This document shows, one piece after another, positions 1-11,000 of a stretch of 64,000 bases of DNA (position 1 is its first letter; every line of letters begins with the position of its first letter). The position numbers and the translations under genes are program-made. The stretch is from Eutreptiella sp. 'Long Island Sound 2002'. Taxonomy: Eukaryota; Euglenozoa; Euglenophyceae; Eutreptiales; Eutreptiaceae. The DNA lies in the NCBI GenBank assembly GCA_964036045.1, contig OZ038398.1:28264309-28328308 (forward strand), given 5' to 3'. Under the pieces are notes generated by a model that saw nothing but the letters and a program-made list of their open reading frames with translations, was not told the origin of the DNA and did no database searches.

Positions 1-1
1 G

Positions 2-35
<34 letters not shown>

Positions 36-112
36 AGGGGGGGGGGGTTGGGGGGGGTAGGGGGGGTGGTAGGGGGGGGGGTAGGTAGGGGGGGCAGGTA
101 GGGGGGGGCGAC
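1..112. repeat. G-homopolymer tract with GTA interruptions
   Basis: Almost pure G broken by short GTAGG or TGG steps. It ends in GGGGGGCGACTTCGTGCATA, nearly the same junction as the G-rich tract ending near 45915, so it is probably the edge of a dispersed repeat rather than random low complexity. No gene is seen in it. Confidence 0.8.
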
Positions 113-480
113 TTCGTGCATACTATCTGCCCATAGGCAGTAGGCAGTGAGGCAGTGTATTGCAGGAGTTGCACGGCTCAGTGCCCCCAGGCAGTGTAGC
201 AGTGCATAGCAAGAGTTCTAGCCCCCACTGCCCATAGGCAGTAGGCAGTGAGGCAGTGCATTGCAGGAGTTGCACTGCCCACCGCCCACTGCCCACAAGT
301 GCAGTGCGGTAGGGCACACACAGTGCAATGAACTCCACAGCACCAAGTAGTGCGGCACCGCATACAATGAACCGATGGTGCAGCGCAGCACACACGGTGC
401 AATGGCCCCACTAGACCCGGTGTGACCGTGCACAGGCGTCGGCAGAGCAGTACTGGCCAAGTGCGTCTATGCACTGGTCC
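113..480. repeat. Local direct repeat (about 46 bp, 101-bp spacing); no gene
   Basis: The block around 131-176 (GCCCATAGGCAGTAGGCAGT and onward) recurs almost identically at about 232-277. The short word GGCAGTG recurs throughout. All frames look compositionally repetitive and I see no credible coding region. Confidence 0.6.
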
Positions 481-814
481 CGGCTGTACAACAACATACT
501 AGCACACAACACGCACTAAGACACGCAGCCCTCCCGTTTACTTGCACCCGTGGGTAGACATCCTGGCCATTGCCTTCTGGTAACAGCGCCTTCGGCACAC
601 CACACCACACCGTCCGTCCCCCGCGGGCGCCCGTCCATGGGACACCCTGGTAAGTGTATCTGCTTCTACCAATAGGGGTAAGGTATAAGGCCCTCCGGCC
701 ACCACCCCGGCGCCCACATCAGAGAGTCCGGGAGGGGTAACAACCCTTGATCCCCCAACGGCAGCCCCCATGGTGAGCGCACCATCGGAAGAGGCATGTC
801 TGCGGGGTTAGACA

Positions 815-887
815 TTGAGCTGAGTCATAACCCCTAAACATACTGCCCTACCCCCGTAACTAATGCCCAAAGGGCCAAAGGGCCTCC
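815..887 (+). repeat. 73-bp direct repeat, copy 1
   Basis: Starts TTGAGCTGAGTCATAACCCC and matches 1383-1455 base for base as far as I can read. The 1.5 kb around it holds no supported gene. Confidence 0.8.
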
Positions 888-1071
888 TTAAGTGCGCCCC
901 CTAGAGCCGGACTCAACCGGCTGCGACGAGGCGGCCCTCACCGGTATGGCTGTTCTTAACTGCCGGCCAAACCTTGCCGCATCTCCGCGAGTAGCTCCGT
1001 GAGGTGGTGGGGCAGCCCCAGGTAGGCCCCTCGTTGGGGCCCTGGCCGTTGTACGGGGTGTGTGTCCAGCC

Positions 1072-1160
1072 AAAATGGCTAGAAACTGCACACGAGCCCC
1101 CCCCCCCCCCCCACCCCCCCCCCCACACACCCACACACACTACAACACAACACCGCATGG
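1072..1160. repeat. Poly-C / (AC)n tract
   Basis: C runs of up to about 16 followed by CACACACC stretches. Low complexity, no coding evidence. Confidence 0.8.
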
Positions 1161-1194
1161 CCTGGCACAACACGGCACCCTCAGCTCGTATCGC

Positions 1195-1370
1195 CCTACA
1201 ACCAGCCCACAACCCTACCCAACTCTCCCTCCTTCCACCCCTCCTGCCCTAAAACCAGCCCACAACCCAATCCAGCACTCTTCCCTCCGCCCCTCCGGCC
1301 CTAAAACCAGCCCGCAACCCTACCTAGCTCTCTAGCCCAAATGCCAGCCCGCAACTAGCCCACAACCAAC
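1195..1370. repeat. Imperfect tandem repeat, about 55-60 bp unit
   Basis: The phrase CCAGCCCACAACCC or CCAGCCCGCAACCC recurs at least four times with Pu/Py-rich spacers. The units are diverged. It lies just before copy 2 of the 73-bp repeat. Confidence 0.55.
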
Positions 1371-1382
1371 CCACACCCAGTG

Positions 1383-1455
1383 TTGAGCTGAGTCATAACC
1401 CCTAAACATACTGCCCTACCCCCGTAACTAATGCCCAAAGGGCCAAAGGGCCTCC
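1383..1455 (+). repeat. 73-bp direct repeat, copy 2
   Basis: Second copy of the repeat at 815-887, 568 bp downstream in the same orientation. Confidence 0.8.
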
Positions 1456-1566
1456 CCCGGTGCGCGAGTGGTGAACCGACCTCCCCCAAAGGGGCTTCCC
1501 AAACCCCAGTTTCGTGAAGAGGGCTCAAGCTGTTTGCGGGAGGGCCAATCATTGACAGTGGCATGG

Positions 1567-1594
1567 ATTGCATCAGGTTTCCGACACACTCGGT
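1567..1594 (+). repeat. 28-bp direct repeat pair (other copy about 1851-1878)
   Basis: The word ending TTTCCGACACACTCGGT occurs here and again about 284 bp later, just before the first recognised LRR exon. Function unknown. Confidence 0.6.
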
Positions 1595-1690
1595 AGTAGT
1601 AAGGCATATGGTGAGAGTCTGTCAGATTCTGATTCATGTGTTGATTTGTTGTTAGATTTGCAACAACTGTGCTTGTTCCACTTGTCACAG

Positions 1691-1733
1691 ACCTGATGAG
1701 GGGCTCTCTGAGCCTGAAATCGATAGTCTGACA
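1691..1733 (+). CDS. Possible upstream exon of the LRR gene (tentative)
   Basis: A fair acceptor (CTTGTCACAG) is followed by a short open stretch reading PDEGLSEPEIDS, of the acidic type often found ahead of LRRs. The only donor that would join in phase to the exon at 1919 (A then GTCTGA) is weak. The true N-terminus may lie outside the window. Confidence 0.2.
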
Positions 1734-1918
1734 TCTGCTTGTTGACCTGTTGTGCTATGCCAGTTTCTTGGGTTTGAGGCTACAGTCCGCTGTGGAAGTC
1801 ACCCTTGAAGACTGAGGGCAAGCAGCTACCCGCATACCTCCCCTTTACAATTGCATCAGGTTTCCGACACACTCGGTTTACGGGATTCTTCCATCTTTGT
1901 TTCTTTCTTGCTCATCAG

Positions 1919-2023
1919 GTATGCTGCAAGGGCTGCCGCTCAGTCTTCAACGCCTCAACGTTGCGCATAACCAGCTGACCTCTCTTGAGGGCCTATCTGC
2001 CCTTCCCTTCCTGCAAGATTTAG
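1919..2023 (+). CDS. LRR gene exon 1 (first recognised)
   Basis: Acceptor CTCATCAG, donor GTGTGT. Encodes an LRR with LQRLNVAHNQLTSLEGLSAL, leaving a phase-1 G that pairs with AT of the next exon to give Asp. Confidence 0.7.
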
Positions 2024-5000
2024 GTGTGTACGACGAGGTGGTGTTGCTCGTGTAGCCGGGCGGGCTGCACGCCAGGTGGCTGCTGATGATGAGGGCGATT
2101 CACCAACAGTTTCATGGGCTGAGAGTGAGGCGGTGTGCGGGCAAGTGCACGCCAGGGTGACAGAATGCTGCTCGCGGAGCCCACAGCCCACAAAATACTG
2201 TGCGTTGTGGGCTTTGCACCCATGTTCCGACCTTACGTCCGTTCCAAAGGTGAGGGTGCTTGGATTAACAATTGAGTGAATCGAGGCCCTTGTGTTCGTG
2301 AAGTCTGCAAGCTTTGAGTGGGCGTCCGAGTATGAGCTTGGGGGCTGGTTGCTCCCTGTGCGGTCACAGGCAGTCATGCCGAATGCACCCCCCGCCCCAT
2401 TGGGTGCCACTAGCAGCGCATATAGCTTAATGCCGGCTCAATGTTTAACGGCTGTCGACTACCGTTGGCTGCGTGCAATAACGTTCGACAATGGGTGCAG
2501 ATCCTTCCACATCTTTTCAACCCCATGGAACAAGGTCATGTGGCTCGGCTGCTGTAGCACAAGATGCCTGACCCGAAGGCACTGCGTTCATGTGTCCCCA
2601 GCTGCCAGCGGCCAAAATGTTTGGACCCCGGGCTGTCCCAGGTGCTGTCCTTGGCGACCCCGTGAGCTGGAAGGCACTGATAAGGGTCTGCTGGAGCCCA
2701 GACATAGCCTGGACCTCTATTCTGCCTTTTCAACCCTGTATTCAGATACCAGGACACAACCTCAGGTTTCTATTTATTACTGTCCCCATCCTCACACCTC
2801 AAAAGGAGGTATACAGTCAACAGACGCTCTTGCTGTCTGTGAACTGCACATTGAAAGGGACCGCGTGCTCTGCTTTATTTTTGTCTTCGGCGCCTTGTGG
2901 CAGCAGAATTGAGGTAGGGTGCCATTCTTTGGGTGGAGACGGCAATCCGGAAGGGCGACAGTAGACATTTGGAACCATGGACTTCAGCAGGGCAGCGTGG
3001 CGGTTGGTTTATTGTTCAGCTTTCCAGCCGTTGCTACGGCACAGGGTGGGTTGCTGTTTAGCTGGTGGGTCCATTAACTCGTTCTTGTGCGTAACACCGC
3101 CCCTCCTCTCCCAAGGTCAGCCCATGTGGGGAGGCCGTTTGGGTGGGTTGGGGCGTTGGTTTACTTTTTCTCGTCTCCTACCCGTGACGGGATTTTGAGC
3201 TCACTACCACTGTGCAACGTAAGGCAATTGATTTTTTCATACGTTCTCATTCCCATGTCCCACGTTTCATATCGGAAATTGGCAGCCAGCACTAGCCTGC
3301 GTGATGTCTTTGGAAACCGTCGCCATAAATGTGCCGCTGGTGCGACAGCACGTCTGTGTGCCGCAGATGCAACCGACAACAAATTGACGAGTCTGGTAGG
3401 TGTTCCTCGGACTGCCCCTTTGAAGACATTGAAGCTCGCAAGCAATCGGTTGCCAACATGCGTGGGGTTGGAGCCCCTTGGGCAGTTGGAGTTGTATGTT
3501 GCGTGATTCAGCTTACGAGAGGGCGGTGTGGTGTGGTGTGGTGTGGTGTGGTGTGGTGTGGTGTGGTGTGGTGTGGTGTGGTGTGGTGTGGTGTGGTGTG
3601 GTGTGGTGTGGTGTGGTGTGGTGTGGTGTGGTGTGGTGTGGTGTGGTGTGGTGTGGTGTGGTGTGGTGTGGTGTGGTGTGGTGTGGTGTGGTGTGGTGTG
3701 GTGTGGTGTGGTGTGGTCATGTCATGTCATGTCATGGAGCGCTAGAGCCATCGTCCGCTGGCCCGCCCAGTGGGCGTCCATCGGCAGAACGTCTAGCCGT
3801 TACACACACACGCACTCCGATGGAATGGGCCCCAGGTGAGGGGGGGCCGAGAGCACCATGCATGGCGCGAAGAAGAGAGGCGCCCGGACCAAGCAAGGTC
3901 CACCACGGGCAGGCGAGCGGACGCTCAGAAACACCAGTCCCGCCGACAGGCCCCGGCTTTCTGGGAACTGGTGGGTCTCCCTTAGACGGTCGACGCGCGC
4001 ACTCGAGGCACACTTGGTGAGGCAGTGGTGCGTCTGCCCCTCACAGGGGGCACCGCTGACCCCGGGGGGCGCCCGGGGTGGGTGGCGGCGTCGTCGGCCG
4101 GCCTGACTTGGTGGTGTGGTGTGGTGTGGTGTGGTGTGGTGTGGTGTGGTGTGGTGTGGTGTGGTGTGGTGTGGTGTGGTGTGGTGTGGTGTGGTGTGGT
4201 GTGGTGTGGTGTGGTGTGGTGTGGTGTGGTGTGGTGTGGTGTGGTGTGGTGTGGTGTGGTGTGGTGTGGTGTGGTGTGGTGTGGTGTGGTGTGGTGTGGT
4301 GTGGTGTGGTGTGGTGTGGTGTGGTGTGGTGTGGTGTGGTGTGGTGTGGTGTGGTGTGGTGTGGTGTGGTGTGGTGTGGTGTGGTGTGGTGTGGTGTGGT
4401 GTGGTGTGGTGTGGTGTGGTGTGGTGTGGTGTGGTGTGGTGTGGTGTGGTGTGGTATGGCGTTGCGTGATGTGGTGTGACGTGGGGGGGCTCTGCTTGTC
4501 TGCGGAAGACTGCCGCACGTTCTGTGTTTCATTCTGCACGTGCATCACACATTTTCCTTGCTACGTACCTGTTTTGGTCATACGAGCAATGGCAGGACGG
4601 ATCCGAGTCACCAGACGCTCAGCCCTCGGCTTGCTCTCCATCCTTTTTTCCATCCCCTGGGTATCCCCCACATGCATTGTGATTACCATGGTGTGGCCTG
4701 CCTTCTGCCTCCGGCGGCGAAGTGCCGTTGCTGGTCAATGGCAGAGTACAGCTGCTCAATGGCAGGGTACAGGGCAATGCCTCTAACTGCTATTATCTGC
4801 ATCCACTTTCTTTCAAGGCTTGACTTGGAATACAATTACATTTCAATGTTTGATGACATCCGCTCCCTTGCATCGTTGGCCGCCTTGAAGACATTGAACC
4901 TCAAAGGGAATCCAGTGTCAGAGTATGTGATGCACAGTGCCGAGGTTGGGGATGGGCTTTCCACTGTTGTCCGTCTGTTGGCTGGAGTCATGCAGTTGGG

Positions 5001-8000
5001 TGCAAAGAGGGAGTCGCCAATAGTCGGGGCCGCCAAAACGGTGCCATTACGACCAGTGTGTCTGTCTGTTGGGGGCCGGTGGGGGGTTGCCTCTCCGTTT
5101 CGGCTTTATTCTGTGGCAAGGTCTGTCGCAGCGGCCCTCTACAAATGCAAGAGTCTACACAAGGGTCAAGGTGATCATTACTCGCTTCCTGCGGCAACTG
5201 CACATAGCACCGCAGGTTTCCGAACGCGCAATCTGGCACATTGACTTCGCCGTTTGGTAGTGTTTACTTTGCGATTCTCGTAATTGCTGCTGCACGTTGC
5301 ACGTTCCCTTGTTCTCTTCTTGTTGGTGCGCTTTGTTGTTTCCTCAGATTGCCATCTTACCGCATCGCGTGTCAACAACTTATCCCTTCCTTGGCAACAT
5401 TGGATGGACAAAGTGTGTGTATTGTGCCTGGGCGTGCATAGGCTTTGCATACCTCCCGCCCCCCGTCACCCTTCTCCCTTACCTAGGGTTTGCACTCAGT
5501 ACTTGCAGGCGCTTGTTGCGGACTCGCCGTGATACAACCTGTGCTCGCTCATTGGGAATCGAACCTGGATACAGAAAACCCCTACCCTGACGCTACGGCA
5601 CTGATGGTGGGATGCTTATAATCTTGGCGCCACTTGAGGGGTCTTGGGGGTGGGGCGGGGACTTGGGGGGGTCATTTTTTGTGACCAGTCACAATATTAC
5701 CAAAGGGCCATGGTGGAAAACTGCAAAGTCCGAAAATATTGTGACCAGGAAAGGCTTCTAGTGTAAAATGTCATTCCACGTCCATTGGTGGTGGGTATGA
5801 GTTCAGTTCTGCGTCCGCCAGTTTTGCTGCAGTGTCTGCGTTGATAGCTGTTGCAGGGTAGAGAAAATTTTGACTGCCAGTTTTGATGCGCTGTTCGTAG
5901 AAACTGCTGCAGCAGGTGTAATTCTTTTGCTCTCTCCACAATGGGCGGAAAAAAGATTCCTTGCAACTGTACACCACGTTGTGACAGTGATGATGATGAG
6001 AGTTATAGAAACAGTGTTGATGACAGTTCTGCCAGTTCCAGTTACACTGAGAATGACGATGCCAGACGGAGGAGCAGTAGCAGCGAATGACATTATTCTT
6101 GACAGAGTGTTGCAGTTTCTGACGGAAACACGTGCTCTTGTACCTGCCAAATGCTCTCAAGAATCATACCCACCCCTTTGTGTGCACCTGCAGGCTGCGG
6201 GCAGCCCAACACAGCCAGTTTATGGAAACCTATTTCGTGACCGTTTTTTGTGACTTTTTTTTTGTGGCCAAAGGGGGGGGGGTAAGGGGGTCCAGGCCGG
6301 ACCCCCGCCCCCCCCCCCCCCAACCGGTGCGGGGGAAGGGCAAATTGCGGCCGGACAGTACATAGGCCAACAGGAGACTGTTCAAGACCTCGTGTTTTTC
6401 CAGAGAATACAACAAACCCTCTGGACAATCCTGTTGATAAGAGGTGGGTGTGCGGGAGGCAATTTTCCTGCTGAATGCTAAAGCCCAGGGTGCTGTTTGT
6501 CAGGGTGTGTAGGTAGTGACCGGTGCAGAGGTACGCATGGAAGCATCGATGCGCAGGAGTGCAATCGATTGGGCGTGAAGTGTCCCGGTGAAAATCCAAA
6601 TCTGGGGCCCAGGACGTTGATTGGCTTTGGGGCGTCCAGCCCTCGAGCCTGGAAGGACGGGAATGGCTGTTTCCCTCCTCCTGGGAGTATGCAGCCTGCC
6701 GGGGGGGCTGGCAGGGGAGTGGGTGGGCGCCATGGGGGCAGTACGCTGCACCGGGGAGCCGTGGGACTACCGTCCCATGGACCTGGGGATCTGTAGGGGG
6801 ATCTGTACCGGGCGATACGTGGTGTGCTGGCAGCCCCAGCAGCTGTTGCATTGCAACAGCCTGAAGAAATCCTGTACTGGTGCTGTGTGCCTTTGCTGTG
6901 CGAGAAAGGCCGTCCCTACAACCATGTGTCACGCCCCCACAACTGTGTGTTACGCCACAATTGTGTTGTTGTGGCTGCGCTGGCCTGTGGTAAGCCCATC
7001 CCGCTTTTGATGATTGATCTGCTGTTGGCGGTAGGATTGCCCAAGAAGCAACCGGGGCAGCCATCATCGCCCTACAGAGCGCCACAAGGTGTGCCACCCC
7101 TTTCGGTGCTTTTTGGCCCTCCCCCGCAAATGTATGCTCGGCTGCCTGTTCATACCGCTGCTCACGGTCACATTGGTATCCACGCACTCGGGCAAGCTCC
7201 CCTTGTGCATCCATGAGCAGTGGGCGATTCTGGAAGCATGCTCCCCCCGGCGTGGTCACTTGTGCTCTGCACAGACACGGTCATGCATGTTTCCTGTGGG
7301 GAGGTGTGAGCCACCTTTGCTTGCCCCATGGCTGCAGATTGGCACGCCCAAACGGAATGCGCCCCTGTTTCTACCCCATTTGCGTTTGTTCACCCTGCAA
7401 TGTGTGTTCAGCCTCGTGCACCTTGCCGCTTGTTTGTCACTCTTGCCACATTGATGTGGGTTTAGATTCTATGCCCCCCGTTTCCGAAGGGTTCGGACGG
7501 GGAATCCGGATGCTCCAAACGCTCTGCAGGTGCCAAAACACCCACCGTGCAAAGGCGGGCTGTGTCCGCCCCCCGCTCTCGACCGGATGGACCACACTCT
7601 TCGACGTTGAACTCGTCTGGGATGATGGGTATGCCACCCGCATCACATGATCCGTCTGCCATGCGGGAGCGGGGGCAGAGGGTCAGAGGGAAGCAGGGGG
7701 CCGATGGCAAAAGGTGGGTGTAGGGGTGTCCGAGGTGGTAGGCTTGCAGAGAGGGCCCCCCTGATGCACGCAGCGCGCTGTCTCAGCACGGCGACCCCGT
7801 CTGACCGTTGTCCTTCTGACCGCCCTTTTAGTGGCCGAGAAAAAAATGTCTGATGACACGGATGTGGGCCCGTTGTAGTGGGGGATGTGGGCCTACTGTA
7901 GTGGGTCAGGAACATTGTTGCCTCGAAGTGCCCCCCGCCCCCCGGCTGCACAAACGGGGGTGGATTGGGGTCTGCGCCCGCATTCAGTTTGGAAACTGTG

Positions 8001-11000
8001 GCGAAACTCCTCGAAGCACGTGCTTCCCATCCGACCGGTGGTCTCCGCGATTGCCCGTGCCAGCGCCGGAGGGGGGCAGGTAGAAGGAACCAGGGAGTAG
8101 AGATGGGTATGGGGCTGTCAAGGCGTTGCAGAAGGTGGCTTGGGAGGGGGTAACAGCGAATAGCAGCCCCTCTGCAAGCCCCAAAACAGCCCAATCCCCA
8201 AATTCGGCAGAAACAAATCAGAGACAAACGCGCCCAACACCCATCAGACCGCACACTGCTGAATGCCATTGCAGTCCCCTGAACCGCTGCCCCCTCCCCC
8301 CCCGCAACCCTTGATTTGCAACTGTAGCTGCTTTTTTTTTTTAGGGAGGGGGGGGGGCGGGGGGATGGCGTTGCCCCGGTCCCAGGCGTTGTTCCCGACT
8401 TGCCTCAATACTTGTGCACTTGCAGCAGATTCGTCACCAGCGAATGCTACCCGGACGCCGATTCACCGTTCAACACACCAAAGCTTTCAAACAGGTGTGG
8501 TGCGGTGTGAAATATGTGTGCCTTGCATTATCCTTGTGCCCTCATCCCCGGCCACCTGGATATGCAATCCGGGCTCCATGATGGCTCATATAACCAAGAA
8601 AAGTGGACTCCGGAGGTGGGCTGAGGGCATGAGCAATAATCTTCATCTGGCAAACCAATGCAGTGCGAAACTGCTAGGCCCTAGCAAATCTGTGATTATG
8701 GCATTTTATTGAAGGGGTGGGCGTTGAAATTTACATAAACTTTAGAAAAGCTTCTTACAGATTGTGACAAAGAAATGATTAGATACAAAAATGCAACAAT
8801 AAAGCAGTTTTAATGAATGAATGCCATTTCAGCCTAGCCCAGTAGTCTAACCCAAAACAAATTCAAAACCGCAGATGATCACAGTGTTTGCCCCCCAACG
8901 GGAAAAGAATTGGGGGGGGGCGCGGGTCACATAACGTTGTGTAACACAAAAATGTAACCTCTCCCTGGAGCAGGGGCGGTGGGAATGGGAACGAGGCTCG
9001 TTCTCATGTGCACCTCAATCGGCTCGCAGTACCCCTCGGAGTGGAAAGCAGTGGCAGGATGTGTGCTTGGGTGGAGCGCACCTGGAGTGAGTACACAGGA
9101 TGGGAACCCATCCCACGCTGAACCCACAGCCAGCTGAGCGCAGGGGGCTGTGTTGGCCCACACCAGGGTTTTTCTTAGTGTGTGTCCTACCCTACGGGGG
9201 TGGGTGGGTATTTCAGAAAATCCGGGTGGGTGGGTGTTCCACCCCCCCCCCCCCCTCCCCTCGTCCCCCCGTGGGGCAGGACATTTTGGGGGTGGGTGTT
9301 GGCGTCCAAGGCGCTGGAAGGAAAAATTGGCCCTTTTCTGCTTTTGCATGAGTGGGTGGCAGGGTGCATGGGTGGGTCGGGTGGGGTCCAACCCCCCCTC
9401 CCCCTGGGGTGGGACATCTCTGGGTCCCTGGGTTTCCCACTAATCTGTGGCGGGTGGGTCTCTCAAATCACCCCCCCGCCACCCCCCCCCCCCCCTGTGG
9501 TTCAGAAAAACCTGGCCCATACTGAAACATCACGCCCCTTGGGGGAAGGGGGTGGCAGGGCAAAACCACTGGAGTGCATCTGGGGAATCTGCACGACGCA
9601 AACATGGACTCAGCGGATTTCCAATGAAACTGGTGAATTTGCCGGCCCCGTGCATATGCTCTGGGGCGCACCGGATACGGGGTGGATGTGCAGTTAAGTG
9701 GGTACTGGTATGGTACGGGGTGGTTGTGGGTCGGATACGGGGTGGATGTGCAGTTAAGTGGGTACTGGTATGGTACGGGGTGGTTGTGGGTCGGATACGG
9801 GGTGGATGTGCAGTTAAGTGGGTACTGGTATGGTACGGGGTGGTTGTGGGTCGGATACGGGGTGGATGTGCAGTTAAGTGGGTACTGGTATGGTACGGGG
9901 TGGTTGTGGGTCGGATACGGGGTGGATGTGCAGTTAAGTGGGTACTGGTATGGTACGGGGTGGTTGTGGGTCGGATACGGGGTGGATGTGCAGTTAAGTG
10001 GGTACTGGTATGGTACGGGGTGGTTCTGGGTCGGATACGGGGTGGATGTGCAGTTAAGTGGGTACTGGTATGGTACGGGGTTGTTGTGGGTCGGATACGG
10101 GGTGGATGTGCAGTTAAGTGGGTACTGGTATGGTACGGGGTGGTTGTGGGTCGGATACGGGGTGGATGTGCAGTTAAGTGGGTACTGGTATGGTACGGGG
10201 TGGTTGTGGGTCGGATACGGGGTGGATGTGCAGTTAAGTGGGTACTGGTATGGTACGGGGTGGTTGTGGGTCGGATACGGGGTGGATGTGCAGTTAAGTG
10301 GGTACTGGTATGGTACGGGATGGTTGTGGGTCGGATACGGGGTGGATGTGCAGTTAAGTGGGTACTGGTATGGTACGGGGTGGTTGTGGGTCGGATACGG
10401 GGTGGATGTGCAGTTAAGTGGGTACTGGTATGGTACGGGGTGGTTGTGGGTCGGATACGGGGTGGATGTGCAGTTAAGTGGGTACTGGTATGGTACGGGG
10501 TGGTTGTGGGTCGGATACGGGGTGTATGTGCAGTTGAGTGGGTACTGGTATGGTACGGGGTGGTTGTGGGTCGGATACGGGGTGGATGTGCAGTTAAGTG
10601 GGTACTGGTATGGTACGGGGTGGTTGTGGGTTGGATACGGGGTGGATGTGCAGTTAAGTGGGTACTGGTATGGTACGGGGTTGTTGTGGGTCGGATACGG
10701 GGTGGATGTGCAGTTAAGTGGGTACTGGTATGGTACGGGGTTGTTGTGGGTCGGATACGGGGTGGATGTGCAGTTAAGTGGGTACTGGTACGGTACGGGG
10801 TTGTTGTGGGTCGGATACGGGGTGGATGTGCAGTTGAGTGGGTACTGGTATGGTACGGGGTGGTTGTGGGTCGGATACGGGGTGGATGTGCAGTTAAGTG
10901 GGTACTGGTATGGTACGGGGTGGTTGTGGGTCGGATACGGGGTGGATGTGCAGTTAAGTGGGTACTGGTATGGTACGGGGTGGTTGTGGGTCGGATACGG

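Larger units (their letters stand above)
3494..4817 (+). other. Intron 2, with two (GGTGT)n arrays and a GC-rich spacer
   Basis: GTATGT...TTTCAAG. Both pentanucleotide arrays lie inside it, separated by about 370 bp of GC-rich unique sequence (3738-4110). Long apparent ORFs here are artefacts of the repeats. Confidence 0.7.
5413..8425 (+). other. Intron 4 (about 3 kb), mostly unique with tRNA-like and G/C-run sequence
   Basis: Contains a minus-strand tRNA-like sequence (5530-5610), a 10-bp inverted repeat (TCACAATATT at 5689, its complement at 5735), an acidic short ORF at 5941, a G-run/C-run at 6272-6325 and a Cys/His-rich ORF at 7213. The long minus-strand ORF over 6093-7259 has no recognisable domain and reads like chance composition. 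Confidence 0.5.

Noticed and set aside
3329-4786. Val/Trp/Cys/Gly-repeat and His/Thr/Pro-repeat ORFs
   Set aside because: Translation of (GGTGT)n arrays on either strand; no biological protein character.
6093-7259. 388-codon minus-strand ORF
   Set aside because: No motif, composition follows the GC skew of the region, and it runs through a G/C-run antisense inside an intron.
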